49,978 bases of DNA from Candidatus Kaiserbacteria bacterium (lineage in GTDB: Bacteria > Patescibacteriota > Minisyncoccia > Phycocordibacterales > Phycocordibacteraceae). The notes beneath the pieces are model-generated. The model worked only from the letters and a program-made list of their open reading frames with translations, made no database searches and was not told the origin of the DNA. Both the position numbers and the translations under genes were made by a program. The stretch is taken from positions 1 to 49,978 of the forward strand of contig JACRFL010000014.1 of NCBI GenBank assembly GCA_016217905.1, written 5' to 3'. Shown one piece after another: positions 11,716-21,619 of the stretch; the first letter of the stretch is position 1; the number at the start of each line of letters is the position of its first letter.

Positions 11716-12059
11716 AGACCGGGCCAGGCGATCGCTCTTGTCCGCCGCCGCAAGGCTTTGGCGCGACGAGAGAGGAAAGTCCGAACACGGGCCGCCTCTC
11801 GGGGCGGCAGGAAGGTAGCGGGTAACGCCCGCACGCCGCAAGGCGAGAGGTGACCACAGAGACGCCAAAGCCGAAAGGCAGAGGGTTCCTTCGGGAATAG
11901 TTCCGTCGAAAGGCGGAAGTGCAACGAACAAATCCTTACCCCCGTGCAAGGCCGTATCGTCGGCGCGAAGCGTCGGCGGGGTGCCGCTCGAGCTCACAAG
12001 CAATTATGAGCCAAGATAAATGATCGTCCGCGACAGAATTCGGCTTATCGGCCCGGTCT
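11716..12059 (+). ncRNA. rnpB: RNase P RNA
   Basis: P1 helix AGACCGGGCC/GGCCCGGTCT; conserved GAGAGGAAAGTCCGAACAC and ACAGAATTCGGCTTATCGGCC. Confidence 0.96.
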
Positions 12060-12067
12060 AAAATTAT

Positions 12068-12107
12068 GCACACACCCGCGCTCCTGCGCGGGTGTGTGCT
12101 TATTTTT
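12068..12107 (+). terminator. rho-independent terminator after rnpB
   Basis: GCACACACCCGCG-ctcctg-CGCGGGTGTGTGC followed by TTATTTTT. Confidence 0.92.
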
Positions 12108-14493
12108 ACACTATTTCGCACGTCCCGCCGGCGCAGGCGAGTTCCTTTTTCATCTCCGTCTCATCCTGGCGCTCGTACGTAATAAGTTTAGAATAATCCA
12201 CTTTCGGGAAGCGGGCCACGCGCTCCTCATATTCCTCTTCCGTTATTGTTTCGTACGGCGCGAGGCGATACACGTGGTTGCTTCGCGGGAGAAAGGAGAG
12301 ACCGCCGATAATATTCCAGTTCTTCTGGATCCAATCGACGACACCGATCCACTCGTCTTCGCTCACTGAAATGGTCGCCGACGGATTGTGTTCGGTGTAG
12401 TTCAGCTTCACCCGCTTCCAGTACTCAAGCTGATCGAGCGCGGTGAGGTCATCCTTGAAGCGCGCCTCCTTCGAGTGATCGGGCGCTTTTACCGGGAATT
12501 CGAACACGAACGTGTTCGCTTCTTCGAGCGACTGCCCCACTTCCGGATAATACGGAACGCCCTGGTCACGCAACATTTTGAAGAGCGAATCGGTCGCGCT
12601 GATGCGCACGCGACGGATATAGTACGGCGCGTGGCGCGGGTGGATGCCGGAGGAACAGTTAAAAGTCTGGGAGACGGAGCCGGAGGGCTTCACTGCGGTG
12701 ATCGCCATCGACCGCTCAATGCCGAAACGCTTCGCGTAGGCGACATTCGTCTTCACCGCCATGTCGCGGATCTTGCGCATCACTTCCGGCTGTCGCGCCG
12801 CAGGCGAATCCCATTGACCGGTTACCGAGACGCCGAGGAGCCGCTCCGCCCTGTTGTGGTCCGTCCAATCCTGGGAAATGTAGCTAAACTTTGTCAGGGT
12901 CGACTGATAAGTGCCGAGAATGGACGCGAGGCGCGCCTTGCGCAGAAGGGACGTCTCCGTATCGCTTGCGCGCGCGATCACCTCGGAGAGATTGCAGAAC
13001 TGCTTGGACTGCAGGATGATTTCGGCGCAGGGGTTCGTGCCGATAGAGCCGCGCACGACGCCGTCCTCGCCGATGAATCCGACCTTTTTGAAGTAGTCTG
13101 CGCGGCGCGCGGGGAAGGTTTTTGCGAGCGATCCTCGGTTGAAGATTCCCCGCTCGCCGCTTCCGCTTTTCATGAGCGCGACCCACTCGTCCATAAGCTC
13201 GGCGTTAGTCGGCTGCACCTCGTAGACGGCGGAGTTGTTCGCGACCGAACGGTGCGGATCGGTCATAAAGAACTGACCTTTCTTCGCATCGCGCATCTCC
13301 ACGTCGTCGAGATCGGAGAGCGAGATCATCGCCGTGCGGCGCACGCCGCCCGCGACCACGCACTCCCCTATCTTGCAGATGATGTCGTGCGCATCGATCG
13401 AGCGCAGGCGGCGTCCCTGCCGGGCGAGAACATGCTCGCGCGCAAATGCGAGCAGGGAGCGCAGCGGTTCGGGACCGCTTGCTTTCCCGCCCATCGTCTT
13501 CAGCCGCGCGCCCGCCGGACGGATCTGGGAGTAATCGAAGGCGATGTCTTTGCCTGCATACCACGTGGTGAGCCCGAGGGTGAGCGCGTCGCACCACCCC
13601 TCTTTCGAGTCAGCGATGACGTGCGCCGGCAGTTTTTCTCCCATCTGTTTCCTGATCTGCGGGAGCTGTTCGATATTTTGGCTCTCGACCGCAAAGCCGA
13701 CGCCGCATCCCTGCATCGAGAGGTACATGATCTCGGCGAAATCTTCGAGCTTGGTCGGCGCAATGAAGGTGCAGTTATAGGCGCAGGTGTTGCAGCGGCG
13801 CGCCGCCTCGCCGGCAAATTGCATAAGCCGCATCGACGGCATCACTTCCTGCTTCAAAATGCCCATGCGCACCTCCGCGTACTCTTTTTCGGTGAGCCTA
13901 TCGCCGAGATTCTCGCGCATGAAGCTCATATAGCGATCCACGGTCTCCACCCACGTTTCGCGCCGCCCCTCTTCGGGAATCCATTTCGCATACGTACGCA
14001 GATAGACGAATTCGCCGAGCGCGTTTCCTGCAAAGTATTTTTTGCTCTCCTCCGCGAGCTTCCGCACATGCTCGGGTATCTCGACGTGTGCCGCGCGCAG
14101 TTGTGCGCGTTTATCGCGGTACAAAATGTATGCTTTCGCCGTCTTTACGTAGTCGTTCAAAATAAGATATTTTTCGACCGAATCTTGCATGCCTTCGACC
14201 GTCGGAAGAAAACTCTTGTATTTTTTAGAAAACCGAGCGAGCTCGCCCGCAACCTGATGCGCCACAAGCACCGCGTCTTCTTGACCTCCCTCTCCGGCTT
14301 CGATCATCGCTTTCCATACCGCGGTGGAAATTTTATCGAAATCGAACGGCACGAGCCGTCCGTCGCGCTTCTCGACCTGCGGGATCATCTCGCGATAGCG
14401 GAGCGTTTCTCTCGAAGCGGGCGGTTCGATCGCTTTCGAAACGGGAGTTGGGGACGTTTTCGTACGAGCGGTGATTTTCGCGGTCTTCGACAT
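12106..14493 (-). CDS. nrdJ: adenosylcobalamin-dependent (class II) ribonucleotide reductase with N-terminal ATP cone
   Basis: VEKRDGRLVPFDFDKISTAVWKA (ATP cone), CNTCAYNCTF, NPCAEIILQSKQFCNLSE, AVKPSGSVSQ, C-terminal CAGGTC dicysteine; no radical-tyrosine or glycyl-radical motif seen. Confidence 0.9.
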   Translation of the reverse strand: MSKTAKITARTKTSPTPVSKAIEPPASRETLRYREMIPQVEKRDGRLVPFDFDKISTAVWKAMIEAGEGGQEDAVLVAHQVAGELARFSKKYKSFLPTVEGMQDSVEKYLILNDYVKTAKAYILYRDKRAQLRAAHVEIPEHVRKLAEESKKYFAGNALGEFVYLRTYAKWIPEEGRRETWVETVDRYMSFMRENLGDRLTEKEYAEVRMGILKQEVMPSMRLMQFAGEAARRCNTCAYNCTFIAPTKLEDFAEIMYLSMQGCGVGFAVESQNIEQLPQIRKQMGEKLPAHVIADSKEGWCDALTLGLTTWYAGKDIAFDYSQIRPAGARLKTMGGKASGPEPLRSLLAFAREHVLARQGRRLRSIDAHDIICKIGECVVAGGVRRTAMISLSDLDDVEMRDAKKGQFFMTDPHRSVANNSAVYEVQPTNAELMDEWVALMKSGSGERGIFNRGSLAKTFPARRADYFKKVGFIGEDGVVRGSIGTNPCAEIILQSKQFCNLSEVIARASDTETSLLRKARLASILGTYQSTLTKFSYISQDWTDHNRAERLLGVSVTGQWDSPAARQPEVMRKIRDMAVKTNVAYAKRFGIERSMAITAVKPSGSVSQTFNCSSGIHPRHAPYYIRRVRISATDSLFKMLRDQGVPYYPEVGQSLEEANTFVFEFPVKAPDHSKEARFKDDLTALDQLEYWKRVKLNYTEHNPSATISVSEDEWIGVVDWIQKNWNIIGGLSFLPRSNHVYRLAPYETITEEEYEERVARFPKVDYSKLITYERQDETEMKKELACAGGTCEIV

Positions 14494-14548
14494 GAATGGC
14501 GGCGGTTAGTGCCTGATAAGATGACGAGCGTTTCTTGACAATAAGTGT

Positions 14549-14572
14549 ACTCCCGTTCTCGGGGAAACGGGA
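14549..14572. terminator. intergenic hairpin between nrdJ and the DUF192 gene
   Basis: CTCCCGTT-ctcgggga-AACGGGAG; no T tract. Confidence 0.45.
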
Positions 14573-14584
14573 GTGTGGACAGCG

Positions 14585-15043
14585 TTATTCTGTAACGCTT
14601 GGGAAATTTTTCAATGAGAGCGGGGTGCCCTTCTGGATGTCGTGCGCACGTGCGAAGCCCGCGGCAGTTTCAAGGACATAACGGGCCGGCTCTGCTGGAT
14701 AAAAGACACTTGGATATGTCGAGGTCGCGACATCGCGAGCGATCGATACGACCTGTCCTTTATCGTCCAGCCAGAAAATGTCAAGTGGCACGAGCGTATC
14801 TTTCATCCAAAAGCCGTAGCGTCCAGCTTTTGGGAATACGAAAAACATCCCATAGCCGTCCGGGACGCTCCCTCGACCGGCTAGTCCTCTTTCTCGAGCC
14901 GCGTCGGTTGTCGCATACTCGATTCTCAAGGACACTCCGCCAAACTCCGCTTCCCGCTGTTGCGCCGGCCGTTCTGTCCTATATACGATGGCCGCGGCCA
15001 CCCCCGCTACAACGAAAAGTGCGATGTAGAAATACCGCGGCAT
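14585..15043 (-). CDS. DUF192-family exported protein
   Basis: N-terminal TM; GMFFVFPKAGRYGFWMKDTLVPLDIFWLDDKGQVVSI...YVLETAAGFARAHDI. Confidence 0.9.
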   Translation of the reverse strand: MPRYFYIALFVVAGVAAAIVYRTERPAQQREAEFGGVSLRIEYATTDAARERGLAGRGSVPDGYGMFFVFPKAGRYGFWMKDTLVPLDIFWLDDKGQVVSIARDVATSTYPSVFYPAEPARYVLETAAGFARAHDIQKGTPLSLKNFPSVTE

Positions 15044-15074
15044 GGAGGCTAGTGTAGCTTGACACCGTCCCGCA

Positions 15075-16031
15075 TCATGCCCGCGGCGAGCCGTATGATG
15101 CGGCCGTATAGGCTGCTATCGGAAGCGTATTCGATTCGGCGAACGTGAAGTGATGCGCGACCATCTCTCCCCACATGCGGTTGTACCAGAGCCGATACCC
15201 CTCGCTGCTCGGATGCATCCGATCTTTTGAATAATACTTCGCGGGTTCTTCGAGAAATGGGTTCGGGGAGAAGCCGAGACCCTCTTTGCCGGTGTAGAGC
15301 TCGACGAGCGGGACGTTCATCTTCGTGGTCACCCTTCTGAAGATCTCGTACACTCGATGCGTCCTCCGGCTCAACAACGAGCGGACGAGACGCGGGAATA
15401 TGGGCGCCCCGCCGAGATTCGCATAAAAGAGAACGATGATCTGGTGTTCGGCTCTCCGGATGGCTTCCTGCAGAAGGCGCGTGAGATCTTCCTCCAGCGC
15501 GCGCAATCCCGTATAGCGCAGGATGTCGTTCCCACCCGTGCAAATGATGATGAGGTCGAAGTTGCCCGGACCCGCGCGACGTATCTGGTCCGTCGCCTCC
15601 CTCACCACGGACCCGTTAACCGCCGTATTGACGATCTCGGTCTGCGGGAAATCGTGTCCGAGCCGTCCGGCGATCGTGTCTTCTGCCCTGTCGGCACCCG
15701 TGCCGTACGCGGCGCTATCGCCGATGATGAGAATCCGCTTCCCTCCCGGACGCGCCGCAGAGTACGCTTTCGGCCGCTGCCACACGAACCGAACTTCATG
15801 CATGAGGAACCAGATCATCTGCAGCACCTTCAACGTCGTGAAAAGCGACGCGAACTGCAGCAGGAGGATGCCAAGCGGGATGAGCGCGAACACCGCTTCC
15901 GTGCCGCCGGACGCGAGGCCGGACGCGACCGCTTCGGCATTCGCGACGGTTCTCGCGAGAGCGAAGGAGAAAGCGTCGGCGACAAGCCCCCCGAACGCAA
16001 TGGAGCTAGAGCGCAAAGCTTCCATCATCAT
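15075..16031 (-). CDS. membrane-anchored SGNH/GDSL hydrolase (copy 1)
   Basis: IIGDSAAYGTGA, TGGND, DRMHPSSEGYRLW (GDS, GxND, DxxH). Confidence 0.85.
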   Translation of the reverse strand: MMMEALRSSSIAFGGLVADAFSFALARTVANAEAVASGLASGGTEAVFALIPLGILLLQFASLFTTLKVLQMIWFLMHEVRFVWQRPKAYSAARPGGKRILIIGDSAAYGTGADRAEDTIAGRLGHDFPQTEIVNTAVNGSVVREATDQIRRAGPGNFDLIIICTGGNDILRYTGLRALEEDLTRLLQEAIRRAEHQIIVLFYANLGGAPIFPRLVRSLLSRRTHRVYEIFRRVTTKMNVPLVELYTGKEGLGFSPNPFLEEPAKYYSKDRMHPSSEGYRLWYNRMWGEMVAHHFTFAESNTLPIAAYTAASYGSPRA

Positions 16032-16764
16032 GCGCGAGAGCCAAAAGAACGGCTCCTCTCATCTGGTCGTACCAAACGCCGTACCCCGCGTCATTCGGAT
16101 GCGTCTTGTCGCGCGAGAAAAGGTTGCCGGCGGAAAGCTCGTCCGAATCCTCCCGGAACAACGGAACGAACATAATCCCCTCCTCGTGAGCGAGGTCTCG
16201 AAAGAGAATGTGGAACCGCCGCGCCCGCGCCTGGTAGAACCGCGAGAGCGGAAATAGATAGAGCGGCGCGAGCCCGGTGTTGTTCGGACCAACAAGAACG
16301 GTCTTCCGGCCGCATTCGCGGCAATCGGCAAGCACTCCCTTGAGCGTGCGGCCTACGCGCAAGAGCGGCCTGCCGTGCACGAGGTCTATGCCGCCGAGCA
16401 TGATGATGATGAGGTCGTACGCGCCGGGGCCTTTTGCGCGAACCGCCTCCCGGAGCACCTCTCGCGCATGCGAGAGATATCGTCCGGTCTTGCTGTTATT
16501 TTCTATATACGCGTCGGGGAAGTCCGCGCCGAGCCTCCCGACGACCGAGTAGCGACTGTGGCTCGTACCCGTACCGTACCCGGTGCTGTCGCCGATGAAG
16601 AGTATCTTCGTCGCGGCCGCCGGATCGATCCGTTCGAATTTCCGTACGGAGGCGGTCATCATCCGCGAGATGTTCAGGTGCCGCAGTATCCACACCGTGG
16701 TCAAAACGCCATAAAGCGCCAGGGCGAAGAGGAGCGCGAGGGTGATTGTCTGAAGGACGCTCAT
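16006..16764 (-). CDS. membrane-anchored SGNH/GDSL hydrolase (copy 2)
   Basis: FIGDSTGYGTGTS, MLGGIDL, DKTHPNDAGYGVWYDQM; overlaps copy 1 by 26 nt. Confidence 0.85.
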   Translation of the reverse strand: MSVLQTITLALLFALALYGVLTTVWILRHLNISRMMTASVRKFERIDPAAATKILFIGDSTGYGTGTSHSRYSVVGRLGADFPDAYIENNSKTGRYLSHAREVLREAVRAKGPGAYDLIIIMLGGIDLVHGRPLLRVGRTLKGVLADCRECGRKTVLVGPNNTGLAPLYLFPLSRFYQARARRFHILFRDLAHEEGIMFVPLFREDSDELSAGNLFSRDKTHPNDAGYGVWYDQMRGAVLLALAHDDGSFAL

Positions 16765-16782
16765 ATCGGTGGAATTCGTGGA

Positions 16783-18336
16783 TCAGTTTGGGATGATCCG
16801 GTACTGCTTTGTGCCGTTGACAAGCACAATGTCGCCCTCCGAAAGGCCCGAAACGATCTCGACGTAGCCGTCGACGCTGTGAACGCCGAGCGCGACGCGC
16901 GTGCGCACGGCGTTCGAGCCGACGAGCCGCAAGACCGATGCGTCGTCGCCAGCACCCGTCACCGCGGCGATCGGAACCGAGAGAGCGTGCGGCTTGTCGC
17001 CGGTCCGGATAAAGGCTCTCGCGGTGAGCCCCGGCCTAATGCGCGGATCGGCATGAACAAAGTACGCGGTCACTTTGAAATTTGGCACGCCGCTTCGGAG
17101 GGTGGCCGCCGGGTCGATGAGACCGAGTGTACCGTCGAAGGAGACGCCGGGAAACGCATCCAGCTCGATGGCCACGCTCTGGCCGACAGCGATCTCGGCG
17201 TAATGGATCTCCGGAACGTATCCTTCTATCTTGAGCGCCCCGTCCGAGATGAGGGATACGACCGGCATGCCGGCCTCGACCGTCTCGCGCGGCTTGGCGT
17301 TTACGGCCGTGACCACGCCGCCAAACGGCGCGACGATGCTTTGGTCCCGTATCTCGTCCTCAAACTCGGCGACCTGCGCCGACACGTTCCAGACGACCGC
17401 CTGCTGGGCGGCGATCGTCTCGCTTGTGGATCCAGCCTTTTCGAGCGCAAGCTGGTTTTGCGCGACGGCGACTGCCGCCTGCGCGGAGAGTACGCTTTGG
17501 TCGGCCGCCGTCAACGCGTTGTTCGCCGACGTGACCGAGGTACGCGCCGAAGCGATCGCCGTCTGGCCGGAGGCGGACTGCGCCGGGCCGCCCGCCGCAA
17601 GCAGGCGCGTCAGGCCGTCGAGAATCTCCGAAACGGTTTGCAGGTACGCGTGCATTCCCGCGCTTGCGGAGAGAAGGTCGCCCGCGCTCATGCCGGGAAG
17701 CGCGAGGATGCGCGCGCTCCATGACGAGAGGTCGACATCGATTCGGCGGCGCTCCGCAAGAACGCGCAGACCGAGTTGAGTATCGCTCGCGGGAATCGTG
17801 AGTCCTGAATTGGTCATCGACGGGTTCTGGACAAACTGGTCGATGGTGAACCGGACGGCGATATCGCTCGCGCTCTGCGCCGCGCGAAGCGCGTCTAAGA
17901 GCCCTTGGACGGCGTTCGCGAGGGCCGTCTCGCCGCTTGCCAGCCGCGCCTGCGTCACGGCGATCTGTTCGAGCCGCACGCCGTTTTTGAGGTCGCGCAA
18001 TCTCGCCCGCTCGGCTTCGAGCGTCGCGCGCACCTGGGCGAGCCGGTTCGTCAGCGTCGTGCGCTGTAGGATAGCGAGCGTCGTGTTCGTCGCCACCGAA
18101 TCGCCCACGACAACCGGGAGCAAGTCGACGATACCGCCGTTCTTAAACGCAAGGTCGACGGTGTCCGCCGCCTTCGTCTCGCCCGAGATGCTGACCGACG
18201 CGGCAAGGCGCCGGTACGCGACGATCTCGGGAACGAAAGAGTTCTGCGTTTGGCTCGCATTCACGTAGTACGCGGCTCCCGCCATGATTGCGATCATGAT
18301 GCCTACGACGCTTCCGATGAGAATCGAGCGGTTCAT
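16783..18336 (-). CDS. HlyD/MacA-like efflux periplasmic adaptor subunit
   Basis: N-terminal TM, biotinyl-lipoyl-like VDLAFKNGGIVDLLPVVVGDSVATNTTLAIL, long coiled coil, IVAPFGGVVTAVNAKPRETVEAGMPVVSLI, IRPGLTARAFI. Confidence 0.88.
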   Translation of the reverse strand: MNRSILIGSVVGIMIAIMAGAAYYVNASQTQNSFVPEIVAYRRLAASVSISGETKAADTVDLAFKNGGIVDLLPVVVGDSVATNTTLAILQRTTLTNRLAQVRATLEAERARLRDLKNGVRLEQIAVTQARLASGETALANAVQGLLDALRAAQSASDIAVRFTIDQFVQNPSMTNSGLTIPASDTQLGLRVLAERRRIDVDLSSWSARILALPGMSAGDLLSASAGMHAYLQTVSEILDGLTRLLAAGGPAQSASGQTAIASARTSVTSANNALTAADQSVLSAQAAVAVAQNQLALEKAGSTSETIAAQQAVVWNVSAQVAEFEDEIRDQSIVAPFGGVVTAVNAKPRETVEAGMPVVSLISDGALKIEGYVPEIHYAEIAVGQSVAIELDAFPGVSFDGTLGLIDPAATLRSGVPNFKVTAYFVHADPRIRPGLTARAFIRTGDKPHALSVPIAAVTGAGDDASVLRLVGSNAVRTRVALGVHSVDGYVEIVSGLSEGDIVLVNGTKQYRIIPN

Positions 18337-18350
18337 GCGCTACACTTTCA

Positions 18351-19079
18351 TTATAGGCCATACGCCCCTCCCTCCCGAAGGGAGGACGGCACGGCTGGGG
18401 GGTGCGTTTCTGTACCGACCGCCAACAGCGCACCGTCGCGAAGCTCGAGCACGCGATCCGCGAGCGCAAGCGATTCTTTCTCGTGCGTCACCATAATGAT
18501 GGTCGCTCCGCCGCGATGAATCTCGCTGAACATGTCGAGGACCTGCCGCGCGCTCGCGCTGTCGAGATTGGCGGTCGGCTCGTCGGCCAGGATATACGGC
18601 GGCTCGTGCGCTATGGCGCGGGCGATGGATACCCGCTGCTGCTGCCCGCCCGAGAGGCGCGCGGGTTTCGAAGAGAGGCGGTCGCCGAGTCCGACCCGCA
18701 CAAGCGCGGCGCGCGCGGCGGCCTCCGCGCGCGGGTAGCTCTCGCCGCGCATGATGAGCGGCACGAGTACATTATCGAGCGCAGTCATCTCCGGCATGAG
18801 GCCGTAGTCCTGGAAGACGTAGCCGAAACGCTCGAGCCTCAGATCGGTGCGCGCGTTGTGCGCAAGCGAGCTCGCGGGAATGCCGTCGACCGATACGACG
18901 CCGTCGTTTGGCGTATCGAGGAGGCCGAGCTGGTAGAGCAGGGTCGACTTCCCGCTTCCGGAACGACCGGTGATGACGACCATCTCTCCCGCTTTCGCCG
19001 CAAAATCCAAATGTTCGAAAAGCACGAACACGCTTTCGCCGGAGAGGAACTGCTTTTTGAGATCGCGTGCTTCAAGCAT
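18351..19079 (-). CDS. MacB/LolD-type ABC transporter ATP-binding protein
   Basis: [17 protein letters not shown] (Walker A), [14 protein letters not shown] (signature), [11 protein letters not shown] (Walker B). Confidence 0.95.
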   Translation of the reverse strand: MLEARDLKKQFLSGESVFVLFEHLDFAAKAGEMVVITGRSGSGKSTLLYQLGLLDTPNDGVVSVDGIPASSLAHNARTDLRLERFGYVFQDYGLMPEMTALDNVLVPLIMRGESYPRAEAAARAALVRVGLGDRLSSKPARLSGGQQQRVSIARAIAHEPPYILADEPTANLDSASARQVLDMFSEIHRGGATIIMVTHEKESLALADRVLELRDGALLAVGTETHPPAVPSSLREGGAYGL

Positions 19080-19090
19080 GGGACGAGACG

Positions 19091-20389
19091 TCAGCGGCCG
19101 AGAACGGCATCCACGATCTCCTGCCGCAGGATAAGGCGCGCGGGAATGAAGCTCGCGAGAATGATGGCGACGACGAGAACGAGCGCTTTGACGACCGCTT
19201 CGATGAACGACACCGTCAAGATGCCGTTGCTGAACGGAAAGTCGATCGGGTACGCGATGAAGTACGGCTCGATGAGCGTGAAGAGCAGGAGCATGCCGAT
19301 TGCCGCGCCGACGATCGCGTAGAGCACCGATTGCGCGATGTAGCCGATCTGGATGCCGGAGGCCCGGATACCGATGGCCTGCAGGATGCCGATGGACCGG
19401 CGGCGCGTGATGATGTTTACGAAGACGAGGATGAAGATAACGATGAACGCGACCGCGAGCCCGATGCCGCCGAGAAACGATCCGAGCTTGTTGAATGTCG
19501 TGGCGAAATCCTGGAAGAATACCGGCTCCGACTCCTGCGCAAGCTGTATCTTGGCGTCGGCGTTGATCGCGGACAGCGCGAGCTGTCCCTTGACCGCCGC
19601 CGCGTCGGCCCCCGGCGCGAGCTTGATGGCGATTTCATTCACGCCGTCGTCGGTACGCCCAAGCAGGGCGCGCAGCTGCGCGTCGACCATGAACACCCGC
19701 AGATTGAGCTCCTGTATCTTGCTCGCCACGATCCCTTTCACGGTCATTTCGTGCTCGATGCCCCCCACGAGGATGCGCACCTTGCTCCCGACGCCGACGT
19801 TCGGGATCGGCGTGGATCCGGGAATGCCCGTGAGCGTTTTGTATCGCGCGAGAAGGCTCGTGCCGATCAGCACCTGATCGTAGTCGCTCGGCTGAAGGTA
19901 CCGGCCCTCGATGACGAGGCGCGAGAGGCCGGTCGTCGCGTCTTCGGCGACGGGATTAATGCCGGCGACATTCGTGGGGATCGTATCGGCCTCGTCCTGC
20001 AAGAGTAGCTTCCCGGCATAATTCCCCTCGAGCGCCCCCTCGGCCAGGTAGCGAGGCGAGAAGGACGCGATAGCGGGCAACGCGCGGAGGTAGGCCAGTG
20101 CGTCGGGAGAGTTCTGTATCGAGTCCTTCTCCCGATGATTCGTGAGGATGATGTCGCCGCTGTAGTACTGCAGACGCTCGCTGCGCAAGCCCTGCACGAT
20201 GCCGACCATGACGCCGCTCACGACGAGCAGGTTCAGGTACGTGAGGACCATGACCACGATGATGAGCAGACTCGTGCCGATGTTCGCGCGAACCTGCCGA
20301 TTGGCGATGAAAAATCCGACGCGTACGGCATTCCAGGCGCGCGAGGATGCGAGCCGACTACGGACGGGGACGTTCGGGGCGTCGGTCAT
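19091..20389 (-). CDS. MacB/LolC-type (FtsX-domain) ABC transporter permease
   Basis: N-terminal TM, large extracytoplasmic domain, C-terminal TMs with ITRRRSIGILQAIGIRASGIQIGYIAQSVLYAIVGAAIG. Confidence 0.9.
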   Translation of the reverse strand: MTDAPNVPVRSRLASSRAWNAVRVGFFIANRQVRANIGTSLLIIVVMVLTYLNLLVVSGVMVGIVQGLRSERLQYYSGDIILTNHREKDSIQNSPDALAYLRALPAIASFSPRYLAEGALEGNYAGKLLLQDEADTIPTNVAGINPVAEDATTGLSRLVIEGRYLQPSDYDQVLIGTSLLARYKTLTGIPGSTPIPNVGVGSKVRILVGGIEHEMTVKGIVASKIQELNLRVFMVDAQLRALLGRTDDGVNEIAIKLAPGADAAAVKGQLALSAINADAKIQLAQESEPVFFQDFATTFNKLGSFLGGIGLAVAFIVIFILVFVNIITRRRSIGILQAIGIRASGIQIGYIAQSVLYAIVGAAIGMLLLFTLIEPYFIAYPIDFPFSNGILTVSFIEAVVKALVLVVAIILASFIPARLILRQEIVDAVLGR

Positions 20390-21507
20390 CGCTCGTGCGG
20401 CGAGCGTGCCGCGTGTTCAAGGGGTGCCGCGACTTCGACCAGCCGCTCAAACGGCAGACGCGAAGTGCGTCCGCCGGGCGCGCGTCCGCGCCCGACGCGA
20501 AACAGAAACGCGATTCTTCCGCGTTCGACGCCGAATATGCGCGCGATCCCCTCGCTTCCCTCGACAAGGCGTTGCCGCTGCGCGCGCGAGAACATCCGCT
20601 TCCCCTCCTCCGTTTCCACGCTAAGAGAAAGCAGGATGACGCCGTTGAGCGGATGCAGACTGAGGCCTTCCCGGGTCGCGGCAAGCCACACGCGCTCGGT
20701 AAGCCGGCCGACGCGCACCCAGTCGGCAGGGGAATCCCCCGGGAGAAGCATGATGCCGTACCCGCCGCTCTCGCGGTAGATAATCCGCTGCTCGAGCGAA
20801 ATAAACCGGTGCAGGCCGCAGGCGATCCCGATCCGCATGAACCACCAGTGCCGCATGAGCTGCATGAATCCCCAGGTGAAGGGCGGCGCGGCGAGTGTCG
20901 GGAAATAGAAGCCGATGCGGCGGCGGTCGTCCTCGCGCCGCGTCCAATTGATATGCGAGAAGATGTAGGCGTGCAGCCGCTTGATGCTGAAGATGAGCTC
21001 GTCGTGAAGCGAGGCGATCGTCGCGAGTTTTGCGACCGACTGCCGGTCGTCGAGAAGCTTGATCTCGCCGAGCGCCCTGTCCTCGGTCGCGCTAAGGAGC
21101 GCCGCTCGCTCGGCGTCCGCGAGCGGCACACGGCGGTACGGCCTGCGGTTCGTAACGCGCGCGGCGAGGAAGTCCGCGAGCGGGTCGGGCGCGACGCTCG
21201 GGTCCTTCAAGAGCGCCAGCACCGCGATAAGCAACGGGCACGCCGGATCGGGGAAGTATGAGATCTCCGCGCGATACCCGCGCGTCGTCGCGGCGACGGA
21301 GGCATTTTCGATCGCAGCGCCAAACGACAGATAAGAGGCCTGGCTGTTGTCGCGGCTGCCGCTGTAAAGCGTGTGCAGCGGATCGTCGGACGATTCGTTC
21401 CAAAGCTCGATCGATTCGCCGCGCACGACCCACCGCCACGGCTGCGTATTGTCCCCCGAGGGCGCGCGAAGGGCCTGCTCGAGGACGAATCGAATATCAT
21501 CAGTCAT
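20386..21507 (-). CDS. Acg-like nitroreductase-family protein
   Basis: LEQALRAPSGDNTQPWRWVV, SYLSFGAAIENASVAATTRGY, VTNRRPYRRVPL, GYGIMLLPGDSPADWVRVGRLTERVWLAATREGLSLHPLNGVI. Confidence 0.8.
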   Translation of the reverse strand: MTDDIRFVLEQALRAPSGDNTQPWRWVVRGESIELWNESSDDPLHTLYSGSRDNSQASYLSFGAAIENASVAATTRGYRAEISYFPDPACPLLIAVLALLKDPSVAPDPLADFLAARVTNRRPYRRVPLADAERAALLSATEDRALGEIKLLDDRQSVAKLATIASLHDELIFSIKRLHAYIFSHINWTRREDDRRRIGFYFPTLAAPPFTWGFMQLMRHWWFMRIGIACGLHRFISLEQRIIYRESGGYGIMLLPGDSPADWVRVGRLTERVWLAATREGLSLHPLNGVILLSLSVETEEGKRMFSRAQRQRLVEGSEGIARIFGVERGRIAFLFRVGRGRAPGGRTSRLPFERLVEVAAPLEHAARSPHER

Positions 21508-21584
21508 GGAATCCGGGTTCCGAGTGCTCCGCGTGCGCCAACAGACATTACCGTCAGTGTACTACGGTCATACCCGTGCCTCTA

Positions 21585-21613
21585 TTGGAATATGCGACGG
21601 AGGTGGATATACT
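21585..21613 (+). promoter_or_regulatory. predicted promoter of the thiF-plsC-PPTase-ACP-feeM operon
   Basis: TTGGAA (21585-21590), 17-nt spacer, TATACT (21608-21613); ATG at 21620 sits near +1. Confidence 0.65.
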
Positions 21614-21619
21614 GTCGGC

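Noticed and set aside
10695-11825. 376-aa plus-strand ORF
   Set aside because: Antisense to the membrane-TPR gene and running into rnpB; no motif.
12388-14538. 716-aa plus-strand ORF
   Set aside because: Antisense shadow of the class II RNR gene in GC-rich DNA; Arg/His-rich, no recognisable motif.
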